Below, in pieces: positions 34,286 through 43,672 of a DNA stretch of 64,000 nt. Position numbers and translations under genes: made by a program. The stretch is taken from positions 4,526,001 to 4,590,000 of the forward strand of contig CAXXEH010000003.1 in NCBI GenBank assembly GCA_963677935.2. Direction: 5' to 3'. Every line of letters starts with the position of its first letter. Within the stretch, counting starts at the first letter, position 1. This stretch comes from JAAFHB01 sp963677935. GTDB lineage: Bacteria; Bacteroidota; Bacteroidia; Bacteroidales; Prolixibacteraceae. The notes below the pieces were generated by a model, which saw only the letters and a program-made list of their open reading frames with translations, had not been told where the DNA came from and made no database searches.

Positions 34286-34588
34286 ATGAACTATTCTGAG
34301 TTAGATGTCGAGAAGTTAACTTTGGCAACTGAAATGCTGAAGGCTATTGCTCACCCGCTACGGATTTCCATTGTTAAATATCTTGATGGAGGGATAAAAC
34401 TTACCGTAACCGAAATTCACGAACGTCTCGGAATTGAACAGTCAACTGCCTCCCACCATCTTGGAATTCTTAAAAGCAAGGGAGTTTTAAGCTCGAAACG
34501 CGACGGAAAGAATACCTATTATTTTCTGAGACATTCGGTATTGACCGGAATACTCGATTGTATCGAGAAATGCAATTGCCAGGATTAG
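34286..34588 (+). CDS. ArsR-family winged-helix transcriptional regulator
   Basis: 100 residues. The core is EMLKAIAHPLRISIVKYLDG, then the recognition region LGIEQSTASHHLGILKSKGV and the wing SSKRDGKNTYYFL. A C-terminal DCIEKCNCQD has two Cys close together (CNC), which may give metal or redox sensing, but the classical CVC motif of ArsR metal sensors in the recognition helix is absent. No obvious target lies beside it; polA follows in the same direction. Autoregulation is likely for the family. Confidence 0.88.
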   Translation: MNYSELDVEKLTLATEMLKAIAHPLRISIVKYLDGGIKLTVTEIHERLGIEQSTASHHLGILKSKGVLSSKRDGKNTYYFLRHSVLTGILDCIEKCNCQD

Positions 34589-34699
34589 AAGACGACATCG
34601 TCTGATTCTGTTACATACCGGATAGAGCTCCCCATAATTTTACCGGTGATTTATATTAATTTTTGCGTAGATTTGATCGGTCTTAATACTCAAATTATC

Positions 34700-37471
34700 A
34701 TGAACCGATTGTTTTTACTCGATGCCTACGCATTGATTTACCGTTCCTATTTCGCCTTTATCAGTGCGCCACGTGTCAATTCGAAAGGGCTAAATACCTC
34801 AACCATGCTGGGGTTTGTCAATACTCTGGAGCAACTTCTTAAAAATGAGAACCCTACCCATATTGCGATCGCATTCGACATGAAAGGTCCCACCTTTCGC
34901 CACGATATGTTCCCTGAATACAAGGCCCACCGTGATGAGATGCCCGAAGATATCCGAAAATCAATCCCTTATATCAGAGAGATCATTAAGGGTTACAATA
35001 TACCTATTCTGGAAAAGGAGGGATTTGAAGCCGATGATGTAATAGGGACACTGGCTAAAACGGCAGAGAGGCAAGGCTTCCAGGTTTATATGGTTACACC
35101 CGACAAAGATTATGCACAATTGGTCTCCAAAAATATTTTCATGTACAAGCCAAAACGGCTGGGAAATGAGATGGAGATTTTGGGTGTCGAACAGGTTTGT
35201 GAGAATTTCCAGATCCAAAATCCCTTGCAGGTGATCGACGTTTTGGGACTCATGGGCGATACCGCCGACAATATCCCGGGATGCCCGGGTATAGGACCAA
35301 AAACAGCGATGAAACTCGTAAGTGAATTCGGCAGTGTCGAGGGGGTTTATCAGAACATTGACAAATTAAAAGGGAAGCAAAAAGAGAGCCTCGAGCAATT
35401 TGAAGAACAGGTACGCATGTCGCGTAAGCTGGCCGAAATCATCCTGGATGTTCCGGTTGAATTCAATGAAGAAGATCTGATTCTCTCCGAACCAAATTAT
35501 AAACATTTAAGGGAGATATTCCTTGAACTTGAATTCCGGACACTGGCCGAAAAGATCCTTCCGAACACACCAAAAGTTGCTCCCCCTGCTCCTGCATTTG
35601 AACAGGGAACACTTTTTAGTCTTGGCGAACAGACCCAGACCGAATCAGCTGGTGTTCATACAGATATTCATTCAACAAATCACCGCTACCACTTAGTTGA
35701 TAGTGATGAAAAAACAGATCAGTTGATTTCCCAATTAGAAGGACAATCCGCATTTTGCTTTGATACTGAAACCACAGGGCTCGACACTCAAACAGATCAA
35801 CTCGTCGGATTATCATTCTCCTTCAGGTCAGGCGAAGCCTGGTATATCCCAGTTCCGGCCGGTCGTGAAAAAGCGATGTCATTGGTTCAGAAATTTAAAA
35901 ATGTATTTGCCAACGAAAATATTCTGAAAATCGGTCAGAATATGAAATTCGATCTGTTGATCTTATCCCATTATGGCATAGAGGTCCGAGGTGATTATTT
36001 TGACACCATGGTCGCTCATTACCTTGTACAGCCTGATCTACGCCATAATCTCGATTATCTCAGTGAAATATACCTTGGTTACAAAAAGGTGGCCACCGAA
36101 GAGTTGATTGGCAAACGGGGAAAAAACCAACTAACCATGCGACAGGTTGACCTTGAGCAAATTAAAGAATATGCCTGCGAAGATGCGGATATCACTTTCC
36201 AGCTGAAATCACTGCTGGATGCGGCTTTAATTAAAGCCAGCGTAAAGAACCTGTTCACCGAAGTTGATATGCCTTTATTAAAGGTATTGGTTGAAATGGA
36301 ACTTGCCGGTTTAAAAATCGATCCTAAAGTTTTGGATGATTATGCGGTGATACTACGCGGGCAGATTGTTGAACTCGAAAACAGCATCATCGATCTGGCT
36401 GGCGAACATTTCAATATCTCCTCCCCTAAACAACTCGGCTACATCCTTTTCGAAAAGTTAATGCTCGACCCAAAGGCAAAGAAAACGAAAACCAAACAAT
36501 ACTCCACTGGCGAAGAGATTTTGGTTAATCTGGCTGATAAACATCCGATTGTGAACAAAATTCTGGAACATCGGGGGCTAAAAAAACTCCTATCTACCTA
36601 TGTTGAAACACTTCCAAAACTGATTAATCCCAGGACAGGAAAGATACACTCTTCATTTAATCAGACCATTGCAGCTACCGGGCGGCTTAGTTCCACCAAT
36701 CCAAATCTTCAGAATATCCCCATCAGAGACGAAAACGGACGTGAAATCCGAAAGGCTTTTATTCCAAGTGATAACAATCATCTATTTCTATCAGCTGACT
36801 ACTCGCAGATTGAACTCAGGATTATGGCAGCCGTCTCTGGTGATAAGGTGATGACCGAAGCTTTTCGTAACGGAGAGGACATCCATGCTGCCACAGCTTC
36901 GAAAATTTTCGGCATACCTATCAGTGAAGTCACCTCCGACATGCGCCGGAAAGCCAAAACTGCCAATTTCGGAATCCTCTACGGTATCTCCGCCTTTGGT
37001 CTTTCACAACGGCTGAATATCCCCCGGGGTGAAGCAAAACAGCTGATTGATGATTATTTTGCCAATTTCTCAATGGTTAAAAATTACATGGATGCTCAGC
37101 TTGTGCTTGCCCGTAAAAGAGGTTTTGTTGAAACGATCATGGGAAGGAAACGGTACCTGAGTGACATCAATTCTGCCAACTCCGCTGTCAGGTCATTTGC
37201 TGAACGGAATGCGATCAATGCCCCAATCCAGGGTTCCGCCGCCGATATCATCAAAGTGGCGATGATCAACATCAGCAAACAGTTTAAAGAAAAGGGGATT
37301 CAATCGAAGATGATCCTTCAGGTGCATGACGAATTAAACTTTGACGTACAAAAATCTGAACTTGAAGAGGTGAAAGAAATAGTCAAGTACGAGATGGAAA
37401 ATGCCGTAAAACTGGCGGTTCCACTTGAAGTGGAGATGGATGCCGCCGAAAACTGGTTATTGGCGCATTGA
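34700..37471 (+). CDS. polA: DNA polymerase I
   Basis: 923 residues from ATG at 34700 (MNRLFLLDAYALIYRSYFAF). Domains: 5'-3' exonuclease (about 1-290, with DKDYAQLV and GDTADNIPGCPGIGPKTA), 3'-5' exonuclease (about 330-510) with its catalytic residues kept (FDTETTGLD, NMKFDLLIL, ACEDADIT), and polymerase (about 530-923) with SADYSQIELRIMAAVSGD and LQVHDELNF. So it should be fully able to proofread. An upstream in-frame ATG at 34646 adds 18 residues not usual for the family. Confidence 0.97.
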   Translation: MNRLFLLDAYALIYRSYFAFISAPRVNSKGLNTSTMLGFVNTLEQLLKNENPTHIAIAFDMKGPTFRHDMFPEYKAHRDEMPEDIRKSIPYIREIIKGYNIPILEKEGFEADDVIGTLAKTAERQGFQVYMVTPDKDYAQLVSKNIFMYKPKRLGNEMEILGVEQVCENFQIQNPLQVIDVLGLMGDTADNIPGCPGIGPKTAMKLVSEFGSVEGVYQNIDKLKGKQKESLEQFEEQVRMSRKLAEIILDVPVEFNEEDLILSEPNYKHLREIFLELEFRTLAEKILPNTPKVAPPAPAFEQGTLFSLGEQTQTESAGVHTDIHSTNHRYHLVDSDEKTDQLISQLEGQSAFCFDTETTGLDTQTDQLVGLSFSFRSGEAWYIPVPAGREKAMSLVQKFKNVFANENILKIGQNMKFDLLILSHYGIEVRGDYFDTMVAHYLVQPDLRHNLDYLSEIYLGYKKVATEELIGKRGKNQLTMRQVDLEQIKEYACEDADITFQLKSLLDAALIKASVKNLFTEVDMPLLKVLVEMELAGLKIDPKVLDDYAVILRGQIVELENSIIDLAGEHFNISSPKQLGYILFEKLMLDPKAKKTKTKQYSTGEEILVNLADKHPIVNKILEHRGLKKLLSTYVETLPKLINPRTGKIHSSFNQTIAATGRLSSTNPNLQNIPIRDENGREIRKAFIPSDNNHLFLSADYSQIELRIMAAVSGDKVMTEAFRNGEDIHAATASKIFGIPISEVTSDMRRKAKTANFGILYGISAFGLSQRLNIPRGEAKQLIDDYFANFSMVKNYMDAQLVLARKRGFVETIMGRKRYLSDINSANSAVRSFAERNAINAPIQGSAADIIKVAMINISKQFKEKGIQSKMILQVHDELNFDVQKSELEEVKEIVKYEMENAVKLAVPLEVEMDAAENWLLAH

Positions 37472-37499
37472 TTTAATGTTGTAAAACATGAAAATAATT

Positions 37500-37531
37500 T
37501 TGTCAGGGTAAAAAAAAACAAACTATGTTTG
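37500..37531 (+). promoter_or_regulatory. Promoter giving a long leader before the cytochrome-SUMF1 gene
   Basis: TTG at 37500-37502 and a full -7 element TATGTTTG at 37524-37531 are 21 bp apart, which fits the Bacteroidota consensus. The next gene begins at 37859, so the leader would be about 320 nt. The gap 37472-37858 otherwise holds no frame or hairpin that I can support. A small RNA starting here is the alternative. Confidence 0.5.
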
Positions 37532-37858
37532 CAGAACGGATCAGAACAGATTTTTTGCTGTGGCTTGATAATGCATTTGCGCTTTAAAATCTATGTCGGG
37601 TTCAAAATTGTAGGAAAGGCAGCTGGTTAGCATCAATTGTATAGATAGCAATTACTGAAAAATTGGGTTATTGGTTTCATAAATCTGAAAAATCGTAATC
37701 CTGCTGGCAAATTCATTCCTTATTTTAATAAAGAAATGTTTTTCACGACAAGATAAGCATAACACAACAGAACAGAGGAACGAATTTAAAATCTGCTTTA
37801 TCAACTTTTAATTTTTAACCATTGAAAATTACGTTTTCGTTTTGAACCCTTATTAAAT

Positions 37859-39394
37859 ATGAGTATTAAAGATTTTATCAGGCGAACCAGGAACGGATCT
37901 AAAGCGAAAGTCTGGACGGGGACCTTTGGAGCGCTGCTCGCTGTAGCACTTATCGCGACCTTCAATATGGTCTCATCATACACTTCCTCCGACAAATATT
38001 GTATGTCGTGCCATGTTCATCCATGGGCGGAGGAGTCATGGCGCCTCTCGCCTCACCACAATAACAGGACAGGCGTCAGCGTTCAATGTGTAGAATGTCA
38101 CCTACCTCCTAAAGGGGAAGGATACATTTGGGCCAAAGCATATCACGGGGCAAAGGATGTATACGGCAAATTCTTTAAGGATAGCGCCAAAATCAATTGG
38201 GAAGCAAAAAGATTGCTCGAAAATGCAAAGAGCATTACCTATGAGCAGTCGTGTGTAAAATGCCATCAGAATCTTTTCCCGGTAACACTCTCTGTTAATG
38301 GAAGCAATGCCCATCTCGCCTATATCAATGCAAAAGAGGATCCTAAGCCCAATTGCATCAACTGCCATCTCAACGTGGGTCACTATGATAAAAATGCAAA
38401 ACACGAACATGATTCCAATTTTGGAGTTGATGCAGCTGCCAGCAAAGAGAAATTTGCAGAAGCCACAAAGGTGGAGAAATTCGAAAATTTCACAGAAAAA
38501 ATCCCGGGAACAACGGTCTCATTTGATATGGTAGCCATACCCGAAGGGACATTCAACATGGGAAGTCCCAATAACGAACCACTGCGCAAACCCGATGAAG
38601 GTCCTGTACACAAAGTGAAACTCTCGAAATTCTGGATGGGAAAAATCGAAGTCTCATGGAATGAATATCTTGCTTTCTTTCAGGCAACTGCTTCACAGGG
38701 ACGGACGGAAGGTCAGGTTCTTAAAAACAGGAATGTGGATGCCATCACCGGACCCACCCCACCATGGGGAGCACCCGATCAGGGATGGGGCAAAGGAACC
38801 CGGCCAGCCATCACCATGTCGTTCCGTGCCGCCAACACCTATTGCCTATGGTTATCAAAAGTAACAGGCAAGAAATACCGTTTACCAACCGAAGCCGAAT
38901 GGGAATATGCCTGTCGCGGCAACACCACAACCCCCTACTATTTCGAGGGTGATCCAAAAAAATTCACATCGAAGGGGATCTTTAAAAAGATCTTTGGACC
39001 TGATACCACCAATATTGCTTCCCATATTGTCTATATGGTCAACAGTTCATCCAAGACAAAAGATCCAGCTTCTGTAAAGGAGAATCCATTCGGATTAAAG
39101 AATATGACGGGAAATATTGCGGAATTCTGCTCAGATTTTTACTCACCCGATGCCTACAAAACAGGTGGAGGCGAAGTGGTTAATCCTAAAGGACCCGATT
39201 CGGGACAGGAACATGTGATCCGTGGTGGTTCTTTTAAAAGCGATGCCAAAGATGTGAGAAGCGCCGCAAGAGATTTTACCAAAACTCAGGCATGGCTGGT
39301 AACCGATCCACAGATGCCCAAAAGTGTATGGTGGTACTCCGATTGTATCGATAACGGATTCAGGGTAGTTTGTGAGGCGGATAGTATTAAATGA
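37859..39394 (+). CDS. Tetraheme NapC/NirT-like cytochrome c fused to SUMF1 (formylglycine-enzyme-like) domain
   Basis: 511 residues. A single N-terminal membrane anchor (about 18-40) is followed by four CxxCH heme sites at residues 48-52, 77-81, 132-136 and 166-170, the pattern of NapC/NirT/NrfH quinol dehydrogenases. Residues about 215-508 are a SUMF1/FGE-sulfatase domain: VSFDMVAIPEGTFNMGS, then RLPTEAEWEYACRG, NMTGNIAEFCSD and VIRGGSFKSDAKDVRSAARD. The fold is also used by GldJ/GldK. The periplasmic heme domain could take electrons from or give them to the quinol pool; the job of the SUMF1 half is unknown. It heads a locus of Tat Gfo/Idh enzymes. Confidence 0.9.
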   Translation: MSIKDFIRRTRNGSKAKVWTGTFGALLAVALIATFNMVSSYTSSDKYCMSCHVHPWAEESWRLSPHHNNRTGVSVQCVECHLPPKGEGYIWAKAYHGAKDVYGKFFKDSAKINWEAKRLLENAKSITYEQSCVKCHQNLFPVTLSVNGSNAHLAYINAKEDPKPNCINCHLNVGHYDKNAKHEHDSNFGVDAAASKEKFAEATKVEKFENFTEKIPGTTVSFDMVAIPEGTFNMGSPNNEPLRKPDEGPVHKVKLSKFWMGKIEVSWNEYLAFFQATASQGRTEGQVLKNRNVDAITGPTPPWGAPDQGWGKGTRPAITMSFRAANTYCLWLSKVTGKKYRLPTEAEWEYACRGNTTTPYYFEGDPKKFTSKGIFKKIFGPDTTNIASHIVYMVNSSSKTKDPASVKENPFGLKNMTGNIAEFCSDFYSPDAYKTGGGEVVNPKGPDSGQEHVIRGGSFKSDAKDVRSAARDFTKTQAWLVTDPQMPKSVWWYSDCIDNGFRVVCEADSIK

Positions 39395-39425
39395 AGGAAT
39401 GAAAAATGAAAGAATGAATAATAGT

Positions 39426-40775
39426 ATGGAAAACGATTCAAAAAATATCAACAGAAGGAAATTCCTGGGAGCAGGAGTTTTAGCAGGAATAGGTGTTGCT
39501 GGCGCCGGCGCTATCCTCTCATCATGTAAAAAAGAATTGAACAACAACGCACTTGGGCTTCCCCCAATCCTGAAAGGGGCTCCAAAAGGGAGGAAGCTCA
39601 GGGCAGGTCTTGTTGGAGTCGGAAACCGGGGAACCGGTGCGGCAATTAATTTTATCAGTGCTGGTCCCGACCTTGAGATTATTGCCCTTGCAGATGTTTT
39701 TCAGGATAAAATTGATAATTGTCGTCAAAGATTTGCCTCTTTTGATCTTCCAATCCCAGCCGAAAATTGCTTTGTAGGTTTTGATGCCTACAAGAAATTA
39801 ATGGCCATGCCCGAAATTGATGTTGTAATCTGTGCCACTCCCCCGCAATTTCGTCCGGAACATTTCCTGGAGGCTGTGATGAACAAAAAACATTGTTTTC
39901 TTGAAAAACCGGTATGCGTCGATCCTGTCGGTGCTCGTTTGATGATCGCCACAGCAAAAAAAGCCGAAGCACTCGGACTTTGCGTTGTAACAGGAACACA
40001 ACGACGCCACCAGGAAGATTACATCGAAACCTACAAACAGATTGCCAATGGCGCCATCGGTAAACTCATATCGGCAAAAGCATTCTGGAACCAGGAACAT
40101 GTCTGGTTTAGAACCCGTGAAGAGGGTTGGAACGACATGGAGTATATGATTCGGAACTGGAATAACTTCTGCTGGCTTTGCGGTGATCATATCCTTGACA
40201 CACATGTACACAATATTGACGTCATCAACTGGTTTATGGGAAAACACCCCGAAAAGGCAATTGGCTACGGAGGTCGTGCACGCAGGGTAACGGGCGATCA
40301 ATACGACTTTTTCAGCATTGACTACGACTACGGCAACGGGGTCAGTTCACACAGTATGTGTCGTGAGCTGGACAGCTGTACGAACGGAACCGGAGAATTA
40401 ATCAATGGAACAGAAGGCTATACCAACTGTATCAACACGATCTGGAACCTTGACGGAAGCGTAAAATGGAAATTTGAATATCCGAAGGACGAAAACGGAA
40501 ATACGATGAACACCATAAAAATTTCCCCTTACGTTCAAGAGCATATGCACCTGGTTCATGCCATCCGAACCGGAAAATATGTAAATGAAGCCGAACGGAC
40601 TGCAATCTCAACACTTACAGCAATTATGGGGCGTACCGCTGCCTACACTGGTCAATTGATCACATGGGATGCGATCATGAAATCGGATATGGACCTTGGA
40701 CCGAAAAAAATAGAATTCGGGCCTGTGGATATGGTCTTTGAAACACCGATCCCGGGAACAGATGCACATATTTAA
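39426..40775 (+). CDS. Tat-exported lipoprotein Gfo/Idh/MocA oxidoreductase
   Basis: 449 residues from ATG at 39426. Several nearer in-frame ATGs exist upstream (39372, 39399, 39414), but the shortest leaves a standard Tat signal, NRRKFLGAGVLAGIGVAGAG, ending at the lipobox LSSC. Rossmann motif: GLVGVGNRGTGAAINF. Catalytic region: ATPPQFRPEHFLEAVMN and FLEKPVC with the EKP lysine. It lacks the DHWH of the three other Gfo/Idh proteins in the window. It should be lipid-anchored outside the inner membrane, close to the membrane-bound cytochrome upstream. Confidence 0.88.
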   Translation: MENDSKNINRRKFLGAGVLAGIGVAGAGAILSSCKKELNNNALGLPPILKGAPKGRKLRAGLVGVGNRGTGAAINFISAGPDLEIIALADVFQDKIDNCRQRFASFDLPIPAENCFVGFDAYKKLMAMPEIDVVICATPPQFRPEHFLEAVMNKKHCFLEKPVCVDPVGARLMIATAKKAEALGLCVVTGTQRRHQEDYIETYKQIANGAIGKLISAKAFWNQEHVWFRTREEGWNDMEYMIRNWNNFCWLCGDHILDTHVHNIDVINWFMGKHPEKAIGYGGRARRVTGDQYDFFSIDYDYGNGVSSHSMCRELDSCTNGTGELINGTEGYTNCINTIWNLDGSVKWKFEYPKDENGNTMNTIKISPYVQEHMHLVHAIRTGKYVNEAERTAISTLTAIMGRTAAYTGQLITWDAIMKSDMDLGPKKIEFGPVDMVFETPIPGTDAHI

Positions 40776-40811
40776 CAATCAACAACCATAAACAACTAAA
40801 AATTAATCACA

Positions 40812-42122
40812 ATGTTTGACAAATCATCCAGAAGGGATTTTCTGAAACGATCTGCAACTGTAGCTACGGGTGCATTGATCATCCCGCAGATTATACCTTC
40901 AACTGCAATGGGAATGGGGGGAAAACTTCCACCAAGTGACAGGATTGTAATGGGAGCTATTGGAGTCGGTTCACAGGGACAAAGCAACATGAGAGATTTC
41001 ATAAATCTTAATCATCAGGTTCAGTTTGTCGCTGTTTGTGATGTTGATGCTAACCATGCAGCCAAAGCAAAAACAATGGCTGACGAGGACAACAATAACA
41101 AAGATTGCCGTACCTATGGCGATTACCGCGAACTTCTTGAAAAAGAGAAACTGGATGCTGTATCCATTGCATTACCTGACCACTGGCACGGGATCATTTA
41201 CAGTGCAGCAGCGAATAAAAAATTAGATGTTTATGGCGAAAAGCCGATCTGCCGTACAATCAAAGATGGACAAACAATTGTTAGTGCTGTTAAGAAAAAC
41301 AATATTATCTGGCAAACAGGGAGCTGGCAACGCTCCAAATCCAATTTCCATCATGCAGTTGAATTGGTGAGAAATGGCCGGATCGGAAAAATAAAGACGA
41401 TCGAGGTAGGTTTGCCTAACGGAAGTAAGGGTATAGGCACTCCCCCTATCATTGATGTTCCGGCAGAACTCAATTGGGAGATGTGGCTCGGACCAGCACT
41501 TAAAGTCCCTTACCGGGGAGTAAGTCACTGGAACTGGCGCTGGATTCTCGATTATTCAGGTGGACAGCTCACCGACTGGGCAGGTCACCATATCGATATC
41601 GCCAACTGGGGTGCAGACCTCGAAAGAACCGGCCCGGTTGAAATCTCAGGAGAAGGTGTTTATCCAAGAGACGGTATCTACAACGTCCCTGTCGAATACG
41701 ACTTTTTGTGCAAATACGCTAACGGCATCGAGATGAGGGTGGCAAACAGTGCACGACTGGTTCACGGGGGTGGCGCCACCTGGTATGGCGAAAAAGGGTG
41801 GATCAATGTTGACCGCGGAAGGTTGACTGCTTCAGATCCTAAAATTCTCGAAGAGGTAATCGGTCCAAATGAGATTCAGATCTACAAAAGCGAGAACCAT
41901 TGGCAGAACTTCATCGATTGCGTACGTTCCCGGAAGGAAGCCATAGCGCCAATTGAAGTTGCTTTCCGCGCAATTTCTGTAGCGTTGCTGGGTGAAATTG
42001 CCATGACAACAGGTGAGAAAATTCAATGGGATCCCGAAAAGCAGGAGATCATTGGAAATCCGGTCGCAAGCCGCTTATTAAGTCGTCCTTACCGTCAACC
42101 ATGGAGCTTACCAACAATTTAA
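40812..42122 (+). CDS. Tat-exported Gfo/Idh/MocA oxidoreductase
   Basis: 436 residues. Tat signal SRRDFLKRSATVATGALIIP. Rossmann motif MGAIGVGSQGQSNMRDF. Catalytic region ALPDHWHGIIYSAAANKKLD, then YGEKPIC. C-terminal substrate domain with NWRWILDYSGGQLTDWAGHH, the HxxD-type active-site segment shared with the gene at 43673 but different from that at 39426. It lies 36 bp after the preceding gene and 13 bp before the ThuA gene, in one operon. Sugar or glycoside oxidation in the periplasm is the likely role. Confidence 0.9.
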   Translation: MFDKSSRRDFLKRSATVATGALIIPQIIPSTAMGMGGKLPPSDRIVMGAIGVGSQGQSNMRDFINLNHQVQFVAVCDVDANHAAKAKTMADEDNNNKDCRTYGDYRELLEKEKLDAVSIALPDHWHGIIYSAAANKKLDVYGEKPICRTIKDGQTIVSAVKKNNIIWQTGSWQRSKSNFHHAVELVRNGRIGKIKTIEVGLPNGSKGIGTPPIIDVPAELNWEMWLGPALKVPYRGVSHWNWRWILDYSGGQLTDWAGHHIDIANWGADLERTGPVEISGEGVYPRDGIYNVPVEYDFLCKYANGIEMRVANSARLVHGGGATWYGEKGWINVDRGRLTASDPKILEEVIGPNEIQIYKSENHWQNFIDCVRSRKEAIAPIEVAFRAISVALLGEIAMTTGEKIQWDPEKQEIIGNPVASRLLSRPYRQPWSLPTI

Positions 42123-42135
42123 TCTGCAAAATCAA

Positions 42136-43347
42136 ATGAAGAAAAAATATCTTTTAATATTAGTATTTGCCGGATTATTGGCTGTTTTCAATTCCTGTCA
42201 GAAAAGTACAAGTTACAGGGCACTGGTCGTTACCGGACAAAATAATCACAACTGGAAAGTCAGTTCCCCCATCTTAAAGCAATTGCTCGAACAGACAGGG
42301 CTGTTCTCTGCCGATATCGCCCTCACTCCTGAAAAGGGTGGAGATATGAACACGTTTGCTCCCAATTTTTCAAATTATGATGTAGTTGTGATCGACTACA
42401 ATGGTGAATCGTGGTCCGATAAAACCAAAGCCGCTTTTGTTGAATATGTCAATGATGGCGGCGGTGTCGTTATTTATCATGCAGGCGATAACTCTTTCCC
42501 CGACTGGAAAGAATTCAACCTGATGATCGGACTGGGTGGATGGGGAAACCGCACCGAAAAAGATGGACCCTATGTCTACTACAGAAGTGACTCATTGGTA
42601 GTTGATACAGCTGCGGGCCGTGGCGGATCTCATGGTAAACGACATGAATATGAAGTGAGAACGCGCAATACCGAACATCCGATTACCAAGGGGTTGCCGG
42701 CACGTTGGATTCATGGCGCTGATGAGTTGTACAGTGAATTACGTGGTCCTGGAAAAAATATGGAGATACTGGCTACAGCCTTTGCAGCCCCGGCTATGGG
42801 CGGTACCGGCCGCGACGAACCGATGCTGATGACCATATCCTATGGTAAAGGGAGAATCTTCCATACCGCTATGGGTCATGCAGATGCAGGTGGAGGACCT
42901 GCAATGCAGTGTGTAGGATTTATTGTCACTTTCCAGCGTGGCGCCGAATGGGCAGCTTCGGGAAAAGTAACCCAGAAAATTCCATACGACTTCCCTAACG
43001 TCGGTGCAGCTGCATTTAGACCCGATTTTAAGGAGTTGACACTCGACGGCGATCTTGAAAAAATTGCGACTTACGATTTCACCAAAAGCACCAAATATTT
43101 TACCGACCTGCAGATTCGGATCCGGACAGAGGCAAAAACACCCGAAGCGCTTAAAAACTTTGAAAAGCCGATGATCAAATTGCTGGAAAGTAAGAGTGCT
43201 ACAGACGACGGTAAAAAATTGATTCTGCGCGAACTCAGCTGGATGGGCTCTGAATTATCAGTTCCTGTGATTAAGGATTTGGCTAAGAATCCTAATCTGA
43301 AGGATGAAGCCGAATTTGCACTGGCAAGACTGCAGATTGCAAAATAG
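42136..43347 (+). CDS. ThuA-domain lipoprotein with C-terminal HEAT-like tail
   Basis: 403 residues. Lipoprotein signal with lipobox FNSC (about residue 21). ThuA-like fold (about 28-275): RALVVTGQNNHNWKVSSPIL, VEYVNDGGGVVIYHAGDNSF, EHPITKGLPARWIHGADELY. The last 100 residues are helical, with KLILRELSWMGSELSVPVIK, like one or two HEAT repeats. ThuA proteins occur with Gfo/Idh enzymes in many sugar loci and their reaction is not settled. It is a paralogue of the first half of the ThuA-DUF6807 protein at 17456. Confidence 0.88.
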   Translation: MKKKYLLILVFAGLLAVFNSCQKSTSYRALVVTGQNNHNWKVSSPILKQLLEQTGLFSADIALTPEKGGDMNTFAPNFSNYDVVVIDYNGESWSDKTKAAFVEYVNDGGGVVIYHAGDNSFPDWKEFNLMIGLGGWGNRTEKDGPYVYYRSDSLVVDTAAGRGGSHGKRHEYEVRTRNTEHPITKGLPARWIHGADELYSELRGPGKNMEILATAFAAPAMGGTGRDEPMLMTISYGKGRIFHTAMGHADAGGGPAMQCVGFIVTFQRGAEWAASGKVTQKIPYDFPNVGAAAFRPDFKELTLDGDLEKIATYDFTKSTKYFTDLQIRIRTEAKTPEALKNFEKPMIKLLESKSATDDGKKLILRELSWMGSELSVPVIKDLAKNPNLKDEAEFALARLQIAK

Positions 43348-43395
43348 ATTACTTATTTCAGTCAATATTGTCCATCTAAATAGCAATCAGTATAT

Positions 43396-43545
43396 AAAGA
43401 TTCTTCGCTACACTTTGTTTCGCTCAGAATGACAATTATTTAGATAATATGGGTAAGGGGGTTGGAAGTGGCTCCGCCACTTTCAACCCCCTTACCCTCT
43501 CCAATAACATAACTAGTTGTCATTCTGAGCATCGCGAAGAATCTT
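43396..43545. repeat. 150-bp nested palindromic element
   Basis: The outer arms are AAAGATTCTTCGC plus GCTCAGAATGACAA on the left and TTGTCATTCTGAGC plus GCGAAGAATCTTT on the right. The inner arms are GGGTAAGGGGGTTG-AAGTGGC and GCCACTT-CAACCCCCTTACCC around TCCG. Transcribed RNA would form one long interrupted hairpin. The outer arm type (CATTCTGAGC...GAAGAATC) is a dispersed intergenic repeat in many environmental bacteria. It fills most of the 325-bp gap between the ThuA and Gfo/Idh genes. Confidence 0.85.
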
Positions 43546-43672
43546 TGATTTACCCCCGGAAAGTAGTGATTTACAATTACAAATGCCCCAATGACAATTG
43601 ATGTGGGACCGTTCGATTTAAAAATATGGGTTTCAACCAAAATGCATTCTGGAAGTACTAAATTCTATAGCA

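Noticed and set aside
37590..37625. GGGTTCAAAA motif like a tRNA T-loop
   Set aside because: No matching acceptor, D or anticodon arms could be folded around it.
39798..40301. 167-codon minus-strand frame inside a Gfo/Idh gene
   Set aside because: Antisense shadow of a well-supported oxidoreductase gene with intact motifs.
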